Below, piece by piece: positions 12,321 to 22,678 of a DNA stretch of 64,000 nt. Both the position numbers and the translations under genes were made by a program. The stretch covers positions 2,643,972 to 2,707,971 of the forward strand of contig BDGG01000005.1 in assembly GCA_001949185.1 (NCBI GenBank). Reading direction: 5' to 3'. Numbering within the stretch: position 1 is the first letter of the stretch; each line of letters opens with the position of its first letter. The stretch is from Ramazzottius varieornatus. Taxonomy: Eukaryota; Tardigrada; Eutardigrada; Parachela; Ramazzottiidae. The notes beneath the pieces are model-generated. The model worked only from the letters and a program-made list of their open reading frames with translations. It did not search any database and was not told the origin of the DNA.

Positions 12321-12751
12321 ATGCTCCAGCAAAACGAACAGCTGCAATGGCGAGATCTTGCCCACAATTTCTGAGAATATCGGAACGGATGTGAAAAAAA
12401 GCGTGACACATTCGCATTGCTCGACGCTGATATTTTCTCCCGAGCGCAACTTGCGCACTACGTCGTGGGGAAGAAGGTCGCGCAACAGCTTATCCACTCG
12501 ACTAGCTTCTGCTCTTAGAGTTTCCGTCTGGAGCGTCAGCTTCCTGTTCGAAATAATTTTGCTCTCAGAACAAACTCCAGCAGACAGACGATTGAGAATT
12601 TATTATTGATCTTCGAGCTCGTTGCTGTAGTGCATCAGTCGATCTCCAGAAGACATTCCTGATCTTTGGGGGTATACGGACTCTAGTGTTTCGAAGATGG
12701 CGTCGAGACTGGGACTTGTAGAATGTCTCTCGATTCCAACACGACATCATG

Positions 12752-13704
12752 AGATTCGAGAGCTTGGGAGGAACGGTATCAAGCTTTATTTAAAAATGTA
12801 ACCAGAATTAATTATTATCATTATGTGTTATTTTTTTTTAAATTTTAGTTTAGTTTCCGTCCATATATAACTGAAAAAGGGAGCAACCGACCGGTCGTGG
12901 TTGCCTGCTTTATTGATGTTAGATTATTTACTTTATAAAATTTTCTGTTCTTTGTATTTTTGTTTCTTAGTCTTATTTTGTTTATTATTCTTATACAGTG
13001 TCTTGTTTGTTATTAATTTCATTAATTAATATAATATGGAAGTTTAGCTTTGTGTGCGGGGTGCATTATTTAAAAACGTAACAAAGATCGAGACGAGAAA
13101 TGCAACGACACCTCCCAATTTGTAAGGGATTGCTCGTAAAATAGCGTATGCAAAGAAAAATATCATTCAGGTTGGATGACCAGAGGTAACTAAGCGTTTG
13201 CCGGAATAAAATTTTCCGCGTCTGTGAGAGAAAAGGGAAAACCATAATTAATTATTACAAATACAAATATAATCAAAAGTAAGGAAGTTAAATCTTTTAA
13301 AGAAAATAAGGGTGAAAAGTAATTTTGTCTATCCCCAGGCGCAGACCTAAGAGATTACTTGATTTTTGTTCATGAAGAAAAGTTAAATGTGTAATCACTA
13401 ATAGTCTGATAACGAAAGGTAAAACATAATGAAACAAGAAAAATCGAGCAAGAGTCGCGTCATTTACGAAGCAACCACCTCACACCCACTCGACTAACGG
13501 TGTTCCAATATATGGGATTGGTGACAATAGGTTTGTAATTACCGTCGCCCCCCAATAAAACATTTGACCCCAAGGTAGTACATAACCTAGAAAAGCCGTC
13601 ATTATAGATATTAAAAATATAATTACTCCCCTTTCTTTCTCCAGATGGTCCTCGTAAAAATCTGGAATTTCAAAGTCCCATTTGCCAGTTTAGTTCTTTT
13701 TACA
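12752..13704. other. AT-rich intergenic, no gene seen
   Basis: This is a long AT-rich stretch with homopolymer runs and no convincing open frame or splice structure. I see no repeat or RNA gene in it. Confidence 0.6.
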
Positions 13705-13836
13705 TACTGTAAATATTTGCTGCGTCCGCGCAGTACGTACACGTACGTAACGATGCGCAATCCGTGAAACCAGAACGGAGCTGTACTTCACTTGTACGAT
13801 GACGTACTCCGCGGACGCAGCGAATATTTACAATAC
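13705..13836. repeat. MITE-like element with ~35-bp terminal inverted repeats
   Basis: The left end (TGTAAATATTTGCTGCGTCC then GCGCAGTACGT) and the reverse complement of the right end (TGTAAATATTCGCTGCGTCC then GCGGAGTACGT) match over about 35 bp with two differences. The core is short and non-coding. Confidence 0.85.
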
Positions 13837-15525
13837 CCATCTAAAACAATAAACATGATCTGAAGTCATCAACAAATATTGGTTTTGAGACTGAAAGCCT
13901 CAATCTGGAGATTGGCCGAACTGAACTTTCGGTTTTGTCGGACCTGAAAGTTTAAGGGAAAATCAAAGACTTACGCACGGTTAATGCGCCGCATACGTTA
14001 GTGCGACGGATCGAAAATGCTATTGGTAGTTCAACTGAACGACCAATCAGACTCAGTGGAACGCATGTGAGCCAGCATCGGGCTCAGTTTTTCGACAGGA
14101 TCTGCTGGATCTTCGACTGTTTACCTCGTGGAATTGCTAAATTTCCTCCGAATTTTGATAGTTTTCCAAATAGGAATCCCACCGTTCCAAACGGCCACCC
14201 CTCGGAACGGAATTCCAGGAATGGAATGGAATTTGGAAAGGAAGGAAATTAGGAATTTACAACCTTGTTAGTCACCCTCCGTGCACATCCCGTATTAGAT
14301 GTCTAATACAATCGAAAGCTAATCAAATTCTCTATGTATAAAGCGGAATTTATGATTTTAATTAGTGGTGATTTTTATGAGTATTCATCATAATAGGATC
14401 TTTTTATGGGCGTCTTATACTTAAATGTGATATATATCGTAGCGGTCAGAGGGATAAATGAATAGCATAGTATAAATGTAAACATATTATGATAAAATAG
14501 GTGGGCGAAATCTCTAACAGGTCTGTAAAGCCTGCCCGCTGGCTTAACAAGAACCCTAAAAGGTCGGTCAATGAAGAAGGAATGAACAAGGAATTGCTTC
14601 GTTGTAGACTGGCAGCATTGTTGGCATCGGATCGGACACGCTTTTCCAGCCGGACGGCGCGGTCGTTGTGCACCGTACCCGAGACTTTGGTGTGGCACTA
14701 CGACTGAGTAGGCGAATGGGAGCCGAAAACATGGAACGGCGGGCAACGCAACGAGAGGCACTATATGCGGTAGCCCGTGACGCTCTTCGTTGCGTGAGTG
14801 ATTTGGAGTCCAGTTTGCTGTATATGAATGATAATGTTATGATGGGCTGTGGATGAGTTTTCTTGTTTTCTCCAGGTACCCATGTATTCTGGTTCCCTTG
14901 ATTTTCCATCGTGGGAGTTCTTTCCGGCGTATTGTCGGGTGCTTGGTGCGTTCCCCTTGACGGAAGTGTATCTGTAGAGCGAATTTTAGCGTCGGAAGAC
15001 AGAAAAACGGTAAAGGATCAGAACAAAAAACATCTTATTTCTTACAGCGGCGTACATACACAACTGTAGTACACGGACAAAGGGCAGCAGTAGAGGAAGA
15101 AACTACCGCAAAGGAGGAAAAAACTGCTGAAGGACAGGTACAGAGCACAGAATAAAATAAGCCTATGAAACTAAAATATTTAGGAAAATAAAAACTGAAA
15201 CACAAGAAAATACAGGGTGCGATACAGGGTGCGATCCAGGCCAAATACTTTCTTTTGGGTCTTCGGCAACCTTTTCCCGGAAAAATTTCCTCGGACATAT
15301 TTATTTTTCGAACATTTTCATTTGCAACATCCCGTAATCAATCTTTTCTTGTTACGTTCTTTCCGACATTTTTTCGAACTGTTCATTTTCTTTTCACCGT
15401 AATTTTTTTTAAATAAGAACAGACACAACAAATTACAACTGTGATACAATACAATACACGTTACAATAGCGTAAGCTGATTTGAGCGCACACTCACCACT
15501 CTCCCTTGGTGGGTGGCGCGTCGGG
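13837..15525. other. Intergenic, no gene seen
   Basis: No supported gene. A GGAATT/AATTCC-rich imperfect inverted repeat lies at about 14135-14260. The right part could hold the 3' non-coding end of the Gypsy-like element, but I found no long terminal repeat that matches the region beyond 24.7 kb. Confidence 0.45.
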
Positions 15526-16371
15526 CTAGTAGTCCGACTCTCGCGTCGCCTCTGCGATGTTGACATCAGTCTCCTCTTTAGAGAAGCCGTACTGGGAAAG
15601 GTCTCCCAGCCGGTCTTGGTCAAACATGATGAAATATTGGATGCACTTCAACTGGAGGATTGATCCTTTAATGATTGGGGTGTCCTGGCAGCAGTCAGCA
15701 TACCCTGTCTTGACTAGCTGCACGGTAACTCGACGTGAATTCATCCTTGTAGCTAAAGGAGATGGCGAATGAAACAGGTGTTGTTCCTCGTAGTTGTACA
15801 AAGGATTAGAAGCGTTGAATGGAAGGCTTCGAGGCTGAACAGGAGGTACTTCTCTAGTGATGCGTTTTTGAGGGGCATCCAGAGACTGAGCAAGTTTTCT
15901 CCAAGCTAGGAGAGTTGCGATGGTCTTACGGTTTTGCGGGTCGCGCAGGAACTGGCTAACCTGGGACGTTCCCAGGGTGGGGTCACTTGTGTGGTGGCAG
16001 TTGGCATGCCTGCCAGAACTATGCCGACAGCCAAGAGGAACAGGGATGAATGCATGTCGGTAGTGTGATATGATATGCCCAGTTGGTGAGATATAAAGAA
16101 GACTGCGCGATAAGAGGTTATAATCCGATGAGTCAGGAGAACTGCAGAATGAGAAAGGACGACTGCGGTATAAGTAGAGAAAACAAAGGTTCCTTGATGC
16201 TGCGGTAAGCAAAATAATGGATTTGCAGACGATGTAGAACGTGAGGTACATCGAAGTGATTTCAACCAAAAGCTGCGTCGGTCGGCACAAACGGGAAGGG
16301 CAATCAGGTAATAAGTCTGAAGTGTGTTGTTGTTTTTTAGTTTTGAGTGTTGACGACGTCGTGCTCGTCAA
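15526..16371 (-). CDS. Retroelement 3' accessory ORF 2, unknown
   Basis: This is the most downstream ORF of the Gypsy-like element, 281 codons. I do not recognise the product. The overlapping frame at 16265-15906 contains a good secretory signal (MHSSLFLLAVGIVLAG). The long frame carries several Arg/Lys-rich spots and a few Cys in its second half. The likely reading is a small secreted or membrane-associated protein whose signal and body are now in different frames, which implies a frameshift near 16000. It could instead be part of a divided envelope protein. Confidence 0.4.
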   Translation of the reverse strand: MTSTTSSTLKTKKQQHTSDLLPDCPSRLCRPTQLLVEITSMYLTFYIVCKSIILLTAASRNLCFLYLYRSRPFSFCSSPDSSDYNLLSRSLLYISPTGHIISHYRHAFIPVPLGCRHSSGRHANCHHTSDPTLGTSQVSQFLRDPQNRKTIATLLAWRKLAQSLDAPQKRITREVPPVQPRSLPFNASNPLYNYEEQHLFHSPSPLATRMNSRRVTVQLVKTGYADCCQDTPIIKGSILQLKCIQYFIMFDQDRLGDLSQYGFSKEETDVNIAEATRESDY

Positions 16372-16496
16372 AAAGAAACATGTGATGCTGGGTATAAGTG
16401 ACTATCAGGTCGTAGTCGGTAAGGGAAAGATAAATGATAGATGATTGACTGCCGGTTGGTCGGTTAGAGATGTAAACCGGCCATTGGACAGGTAGC

Positions 16497-17186
16497 TCAG
16501 AGCAACTGAAGGAGCTCCTCAGGCATGTCGAATGCCGTGAAGAACTCAGCGCTTAGGTCGTGCCATTCAGGCATCATCGTCTCTCGTGGTTGAATGATGA
16601 GACAGGGTAGGAGGTACGTGTTGATGGTCATAGCTTTGACTAGCTGTTGGCCTCGACGAAGTATGTGCGCCGGTCGCGCGTACTGAAGTAAATGATGGTA
16701 ACGCTCGGTGTAGTTGATATTAGGGTCTAGATCAAGGTGGCCTCTATACTGTCTGAAGGTAGTGGAGCTGAAATCAAATTGATCCAGCGCTTCAGGAAGC
16801 CGTGCCAACATGAGGATAGGCCGCTTCAGGATAGACCACGTTGGTGACTGTACCGTCACAGAAGTAGTTGATAATGCTTGGATTGGTACGGAACAGCTGG
16901 GCTTGACCCTGCGTGTGGAAGATCGGAGCGTAGATGTCATACAGTGCCGTCATCCACGTGTTAGTGATGGCGATATCTTGGTGGTGAGTGTGCAGTACTG
17001 ACGGTACATCGGTATCTGCAACAGCGACATTTCGGAAATGGGTGGTTTCACGAAAGACTGAGTCGGTCGGAAACTAGCGCACGCGTCGGTAGGATAGAGG
17101 AAAAGGGAAACCATTAGGAGGGTGAATAGTAGTTGTCGGGTGGGATGCCGGGGTTGGTTGATCGTCCGGCAGTCGTTGATTGTCAT
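16497..17186 (-). pseudogene. Retroelement 3' accessory ORF 1, signal peptide and frameshifts
   Basis: Two consecutive minus-strand frames look like one broken ORF. The first (17186-16950) starts with a hydrophilic leader and a strong signal core (LLFTLLMVSLFLYPTDACA). The second (16940-16497) carries a Tyr/Pro-rich body ending in a hydrophobic ELLQLL before the stop. A third frame is open between them, so at least two frameshifts separate the parts. It lies directly downstream of the envelope-like gene. The function is unknown; a secreted protein is the inference. Confidence 0.45.
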
Positions 17187-17712
17187 TTGTTTAGCGTTTT
17201 GACAACCTCGGTAACCTCTTCGTTTAATTCATTGATTTGCTTCCTTGCTGGCTTCATCGGCGCAACATTCGGTGGCGCTGTCGATGGTAGCCCGTAGGAG
17301 TTGTTGTTGGTGGTAACTGGTGGTGGCCTGGTGAGGTTTCCTGAGGCATTGTCGTTCAGGGAGACCTGATCGTAATCGAAGTCAACTTGACTAGTGCGTG
17401 TGTCGAATCGTACCTTCGGAGACTTGCGTCGTGAGAATATTTTCCATGACTTGGAACGAGTTGTCAGCAGTGGCGCGGTGGATCTTGCTGTGGATCCGGG
17501 CGTGGAGTCGTTGTAGATGGAGTTAGACTCGGTAGGATGGTGCTGTTTTGGTTTCTTCTTAGGGCAGCGGCACGTCAGACAGCTGCGCAGAGTTTTCCAG
17601 CCACAGCATTTGACTATGATTAGGCCTACGATGACAATCGGAGCGAATACGAAGAGAACTATCTAGACATTTCTGAGAGAAGACACGAATCTCTCGATTG
17701 CCCCTTCGCCGA

Positions 17713-19167
17713 TTACTGCAACGGTGTTTGTCTGTTCGCTGTCCTGTCGCTGAACGTGTCAATCAGGGAAGGGATTCCGGAATTTTCCATGATTGCTGAT
17801 AGCTCGCCGAGAAGGTCAAAGTAGCTGCGATCAGATGGCTCGTGCCAATTGGCCAACGACTGCATTGCAGTCGAGTCAGCCTCCATCTTGAACATGGCTG
17901 CCAAGTGATCATGGCTAATGGATATTGTTTGTTTGGCCTTCTGCCAGTCATGAGCATTTTCTTTGCATTCCATTATTTGATCGCCAACTGTCGTAAAGAG
18001 GCCACCGTGTAGGCAGGGAACGAAGGGATTGATCAGAGTGTAGCCACCAAGACTTAGAGAGGAGTTGAGGACGAACGGTTCCATTCCACACTTGGTCTTC
18101 TTAGCACTGATATCTGTGGTTACTTTCTGACACTGGTACAAAAGGGCTTGTGACGTCCCGTATGCCGTGATAGAATGGCAATCGTTTAGACCAATGAGTT
18201 TTGCGGCACGGACCCCTGACTGCTTCGCCATCATGGACAGGACGGCTGCTTTGTTGAAGCGGGATTGACAGTCCAAGTTGTGGACTTCATTATTCACAAC
18301 GTTGGAAATCTGGACTTGGTTACCGCGTAGGTACTGTAGGTGTGATATCAGGAACTCTTGGCGAAGATCACCAGAGGCTGCATACGGGAATACTTCCTCC
18401 ACGTCGGTATCGCTTGACTGGCGTAGTCGGTTCAGAAAGCCGACCTTGCTTTGTGCTCGCAATCCGGATTTTGACTGCTGCTGAGCTGGCTGAATAAACG
18501 GTGGCTGAATCTGTGGTAACACCAAGGGTAGAGCTACGGGTGGCTCAGGTTTACTTGGTGGGATGAATATAGGCTCGTGTTGCGGTGGTAGTACTTGCAT
18601 CTGCTTTGGTGCTTGCATGTAACGTGGGCCGTCGTAGAAGCTTTGATGATTGCGAGCGGCTTTGCTGATTCTATAACCGTCAGGATCATACTGTCTTCGG
18701 ACATCCGCCCGGAACTGGTTTTCAGTCTCGAGGTTGTCCTGCTCTTTTTGCAGCTGCTCCTGAAGGAGCCTTTCATCTTCCGTTCGAGTCCATTCCCCTT
18801 GCAGTCGGTGCTGCTCTAACCGGTCTTCGTACTCGGTTAGTTGTTCAGGAGTCAGGTGTTGCATGTTCGGAGGCTGAGGTGTCGTCTCTTGGTGTTGAGC
18901 GGGTCTTGACTCTATTCGCTCATTTGGTAGCGTTTGCGACAATGTCTGTGGTGGCGGTCGTTGTGGCAGGTTGACAGGGACCGGCACTGGTTGCGAAGTA
19001 CTGGTAATGTTGATTGGTCGTTGGTTTATGACTTGCTCCGTCGTTACGTTGATAATCGGTGGCATGACCATTTCAGGCATGACTCTTTTGGGTTCGGAAA
19101 TGTTGGTGGGGGTGCCTCTTCGCTGTTCTCCCAAGTCTACGTAGTTCGTACGGAGACTTGGGTCCAA
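17713..19167 (-). CDS. Envelope-like glycoprotein ORF, large part
   Basis: This is a 484-codon frame from the envelope position of the Gypsy-like element. Residues 1-115 are Pro/Gln-rich, with possible N-glycosylation sites NIS, NVT and NIT. Residues 115-170 are charged and probably helical. The rest is an ectodomain-like region with regularly spaced Cys residues (for example YQCQKVTTDIS, KCGMEPFVLN, NPFVPCLHGG). The frame ends at 17713. A hydrophobic membrane-spanning segment followed by a Cys/Lys-rich tail is readable just downstream in another frame, behind an in-frame stop. So the anchor has been lost from this frame by decay. The start codon is uncertain, because a stop lies only a few dozen bases upstream. 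The viral origin of the fold cannot be decided by eye. Confidence 0.6.
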   Translation of the reverse strand: MDPSLRTNYVDLGEQRRGTPTNISEPKRVMPEMVMPPIINVTTEQVINQRPINITSTSQPVPVPVNLPQRPPPQTLSQTLPNERIESRPAQHQETTPQPPNMQHLTPEQLTEYEDRLEQHRLQGEWTRTEDERLLQEQLQKEQDNLETENQFRADVRRQYDPDGYRISKAARNHQSFYDGPRYMQAPKQMQVLPPQHEPIFIPPSKPEPPVALPLVLPQIQPPFIQPAQQQSKSGLRAQSKVGFLNRLRQSSDTDVEEVFPYAASGDLRQEFLISHLQYLRGNQVQISNVVNNEVHNLDCQSRFNKAAVLSMMAKQSGVRAAKLIGLNDCHSITAYGTSQALLYQCQKVTTDISAKKTKCGMEPFVLNSSLSLGGYTLINPFVPCLHGGLFTTVGDQIMECKENAHDWQKAKQTISISHDHLAAMFKMEADSTAMQSLANWHEPSDRSYFDLLGELSAIMENSGIPSLIDTFSDRTANRQTPLQ

Positions 19168-19375
19168 CCCATCTTGGACGGGAGGTTGGTTTTGCGCGAG
19201 GCTGTTGGGATTGACGTCTATATCGACTTGCGACCAGATCTAGGACGTCATCGTGCTCTTCTGATGTGTAGGTGAAGTTGCGGAGGACGTCGGAGAATCC
19301 TTTGACGACGTGACGCATGTCGACGAGCGTAGTACAGTTAGTTTACTGAGCTTGTTCAAATAGGATAAATTCAAC

Positions 19376-20233
19376 TTACTTAGTAGGGTCCCGTAGACGA
19401 AGACGGGTCTTTTCGAGTTTGTACATAGTACCAGAACCGTTGGCGACAAGCTGGTACTCGCATTGTTTCTTCTTGGGCGATTGGTCAATCGCGTTCCATA
19501 TCACGGTCATGTGATTCTTGCTCGCATAACCTTTGTTGCGGTCGGCACCGAGCTCACCGAAAAACGAGATGATGAGTTCTTTCGGACCGCTCTGAGTGAG
19601 GACTGTATGTAGGTCAACAAGACAGTTCCAAACAGAGTTCTTCGTAGTGGCCATCCAGGAGTATTCACGGGAAGGCGGCCTGGTAAAGGCGTACGTCTCG
19701 GAATTCGGTAAGCGAACCATAGGGTTCCCGTTGCAGGAAAGCGTTTGAGCCATTCGCTTACAGTCTGCATCAGAGAGATCGACTGGGCCGGACGAAGGTA
19801 TCGTATCTGTGGCACCCCAGAAGGATTTGTAGGTTTCAATCTGTTGCAGCGTAGCTTTGCAGGTTGTTCCGATAAAGTACTGAGCGTCCTTTTTCATGGC
19901 GTAGATGGACGCCCAGCACTTTATCGGAACAACCTGCTTAGGCTCTGGCGCCAGCTTTTCACATGTAGTATAGGTGGCTGAATCCAGAAGGCCCAAAAAG
20001 TGTTGATTTTTGCAATTGCAGATGTCTGCCTGAATAGTAAAGGCCGTAGGCAGCATAATGAAACACAGTACGAATGTGAGCCAAGCAGGGAGGTGGTGCA
20101 TGGCATTCATCTGGCGTGGTGGTTTTGTACGGGTTGATCGGCGAACCCTTGCAGCCGACTGGGTTTGGTCCTGGAGGTCTTCGAGGCCCTCGTCGGACTT
20201 TAACATGTTGTCAGCGCTAAGGCCCGATAACAT
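19376..20233 (-). CDS. Envelope-like glycoprotein ORF, N-terminal part
   Basis: This 285-codon frame follows the integrase ORF after about 170 bp. Residues 1-45 are charged and include a polybasic RVRRSTRTK stretch. Residues 46-70 form a signal-peptide-like hydrophobic core (LTFVLCFIMLPTAFTI). A Cys-rich extracellular-type domain follows, with CNCKNQ, TTCEKL, IKCW, TTCKA and LSCNG and an N-glycosylation site near the end. Position and build suggest the receptor-binding part of an envelope protein, with 19167-17713 the membrane-proximal part. The reading frame is lost between the two. The alternative is two separate glycoproteins. Confidence 0.55.
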   Translation of the reverse strand: MLSGLSADNMLKSDEGLEDLQDQTQSAARVRRSTRTKPPRQMNAMHHLPAWLTFVLCFIMLPTAFTIQADICNCKNQHFLGLLDSATYTTCEKLAPEPKQVVPIKCWASIYAMKKDAQYFIGTTCKATLQQIETYKSFWGATDTIPSSGPVDLSDADCKRMAQTLSCNGNPMVRLPNSETYAFTRPPSREYSWMATTKNSVWNCLVDLHTVLTQSGPKELIISFFGELGADRNKGYASKNHMTVIWNAIDQSPKKKQCEYQLVANGSGTMYKLEKTRLRLRDPTK

Positions 20234-20401
20234 TCGGTTTCCTCGTTGTTTCTAGCTCTTTAGTACCTTGACCGCCTTGACCAAAGACGTTGTTTGCGGA
20301 TGAGTTCTCTGTCCGGATTGGCTTGGGCTGCCCTCCCGCTCAGATTTAGGAGGGTTTGCCGAGTTAGAAACGCTGCGGTATTTGCGTAGGATGGGAGGGT
20401 C

Positions 20402-22648
20402 TTAAATTGTTTCCAACCTAGGTCGAGGAGTTGCTTCCCGAGTGGTGGCTGCTTGCGGTGTCACCGGGCGAGGATCGGGAATCCTGAGAGGAGGCGGCAT
20501 GGCCTTCGATGCGATGTTCGACCTTCTTGGTGGAGTACGAACCCGTGGGTTGTCCAAGCTGGACTTCGGAAGTGTCTCGTCGGTTGTGGACTTGCTAGAG
20601 CGAGCAATCGTGATAGGTAGTTGCAACGTGTTGGGTCGGGTTGTAGGGTTTGTACGAGTAGGAGGTGGTTCGACTGTCGTTCCAGCAGACGTTATATAGT
20701 CGTCCTCTTCGGCGTCGTCGTCGTGTTGCTCGTTGAGTTTTGCAGTTGTAGCATTCCGCGATACTTGTGTAGCTAGTATTAGACGGTCATTCGCTGGAAC
20801 TGCTTCGTCATCAGAACTCTCAATGACTCTGAATTCTCTAGGGTGAAGTTCGTCGAAATCAGGTTCTTCGAGGTCCTCGTCGCTGCCGTTGCTTCTAACA
20901 TAACGTTTCAAACGAGCTATGCTAACAACGGTGCCCGTGTTTGAACCCGGTCGGTTGTAACTAATGCGGAAGTTGTTAGGACCAGTTTGTTGCAAGATGT
21001 CGTAGGGACCACCCCAATAGTGATGGAATTTGGATCCTACTCCTCTTGACCGCGCGGGCCTGAAGAGTAAAACTTGATCGTTTACTTTGAACGGAGTTCC
21101 CTTACGCTTGGGATTGTTATATGCAAAGTTGTATCGGCGTGACTCTTCCAGGTTAAACTGTGCGTAGGCTCGAATGTCTTCGAGATGCTGGTGTGTGTCA
21201 GCGAGGAAAGGTTCAGCGTAGTCGATCGGAAATGTGGAATCGGAACCGAAAAGACACTCAACCCCATACATAACTTTGTAGGGTGACACTTTGGTTGTTT
21301 CGATAGCTGACGCAATCATGGCGAAAACAGCGTAAGGAACGTGATTCGTCCAGTCCGACTGGGACTCGGCGCAAAGCTTGGTGAGCTGGGAACCCAGCGT
21401 GCGGTGTCGACGCTCAACCACTCCTGTGGTCGTAGGTTTCCACGCCGTGTTCTTCAGATGCTTCATGGCAAGCATTTTGAGCAGATGTTGTGTGATCTGA
21501 CCAGTAAACTCCACTCCCAAGTCCGACGGTACTACACTAAAAAACCCGTAGCGAAGAGCTACTTCCAGGAGGAACTTAGCGAAAGTGAGTGCCGTGTGGC
21601 TGGATGTTGTTTTGGCAACTAGGAAGCCGCTGAACTCGTCGATGCAAGGCAGGATGTAGGTGTTACCGTTAGATGACCTTGTGATGGGTCCGACGGTGTC
21701 GCATACCACCGAGTGCCAGACTCGAGGTACCACATGAATGTGTTGCATGAGTCCGTATTTCTCTGATCGACCAGGATTACGGGTCTGGCATGTGTGGCAA
21801 CTACCTACATATTGACGGATGTTGCGAGCCATGCCTTTCCAATAGAAGCGCTTATGGATAACTTCAAGGCACTTTTTGAAACCCAAATGGGCCAACCCGG
21901 TACGGTGGTCATGGACGGTCTCACAGACTTGTGTCCATAGTGTTTTCGGAAGGACTAGGTGCTGAATCCTATATCCCCATTGGTCGTTGGAAACGTGGTA
22001 GAGGATCCCGTTGTCGATGGTGAACATCTGGGCGAGACGTTGGACTCGTTCTGTTGTGTCCTGTGACTCTGTCGATGAGAATTCAATAATCGGTTTACAG
22101 AAGGGGTCCGTCAACTGTTCAGACGCAATATCCAGTGTTTGTAAGTCGAGCTGAGCGGACAGGTATAGAAGCGGGAACTCAGCAGGTTCGGTGCTATCCG
22201 GCGGAACGTCACCGATGGCATTGAGGCTGAAAGCTTCAGCATCTTTGTGCTTCGAACCCGAGCGATGGATATAAATAAACTGAAATTCGGACAACCGGAT
22301 GGACCAACGCTGGAGCTTCGCGTTTTGCGTTTTGAGGTTATTAATGGAGGTTAGGGAGATGTGGTCGGTGTAGACTACAACTCGTCTCCCAAGAATGTAC
22401 TTGCGCCACCGATCCGCGCAGTACAAGATGCCCAAGGCTTCACGTTCCGTAGTTGAAAGGTTTTGCTCAGGGCGGGAGAACTTGCGAGAGCAATACGCAA
22501 CCGGGTGAAAGTACTTGTCTGTACTTTTAAATTTCTGTAGAAGAACTCCTCCACAGCTGGAGTTACTCGCATCTACGTGCATGGAGTGCTCTGCTGCTCT
22601 CTCGTCGAAAAACGAGAGAAGAGGAGAAGAACACATCTTTCTCTTCAA
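20402..22648 (-). CDS. Gypsy pol: RNase H and integrase
   Basis: The N-terminus is a Ty3-type RNase H (HVDASNSSCGG, LSTTEREALGILY, VVVYTDHISL). From about residue 230 an integrase follows: an HHCC-type zinc segment with a final CHTC pair, then the DDE core with Asp in VVCDTVGPI, Asp in PSDLGVEF and Glu in GVVERRHRTL. All three catalytic acids are retained. Near the C-terminus WGGPYDILQQTGPNNFRISY is a GPY/F module. The final 120 residues are Asp/Pro/Arg-rich and unfamiliar. The frame is continuous with the RT frame except for one TAG stop at 22681-22679, so this is the back half of a single pol gene. Confidence 0.92.
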   Translation of the reverse strand: MKRKMCSSPLLSFFDERAAEHSMHVDASNSSCGGVLLQKFKSTDKYFHPVAYCSRKFSRPEQNLSTTEREALGILYCADRWRKYILGRRVVVYTDHISLTSINNLKTQNAKLQRWSIRLSEFQFIYIHRSGSKHKDAEAFSLNAIGDVPPDSTEPAEFPLLYLSAQLDLQTLDIASEQLTDPFCKPIIEFSSTESQDTTERVQRLAQMFTIDNGILYHVSNDQWGYRIQHLVLPKTLWTQVCETVHDHRTGLAHLGFKKCLEVIHKRFYWKGMARNIRQYVGSCHTCQTRNPGRSEKYGLMQHIHVVPRVWHSVVCDTVGPITRSSNGNTYILPCIDEFSGFLVAKTTSSHTALTFAKFLLEVALRYGFFSVVPSDLGVEFTGQITQHLLKMLAMKHLKNTAWKPTTTGVVERRHRTLGSQLTKLCAESQSDWTNHVPYAVFAMIASAIETTKVSPYKVMYGVECLFGSDSTFPIDYAEPFLADTHQHLEDIRAYAQFNLEESRRYNFAYNNPKRKGTPFKVNDQVLLFRPARSRGVGSKFHHYWGGPYDILQQTGPNNFRISYNRPGSNTGTVVSIARLKRYVRSNGSDEDLEEPDFDELHPREFRVIESSDDEAVPANDRLILATQVSRNATTAKLNEQHDDDAEEDDYITSAGTTVEPPPTRTNPTTRPNTLQLPITIARSSKSTTDETLPKSSLDNPRVRTPPRRSNIASKAMPPPLRIPDPRPVTPQAATTREATPRPRLETI

Positions 22649-22678
22649 CTCTGTGAAGGCAGCATCCGCTTCTGGACT

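Noticed and set aside
14001-14252. Open frame on the + strand in the AT-rich spacer
   Set aside because: No motif, no splice partners, and it overlaps an imperfect GGAATT inverted repeat.
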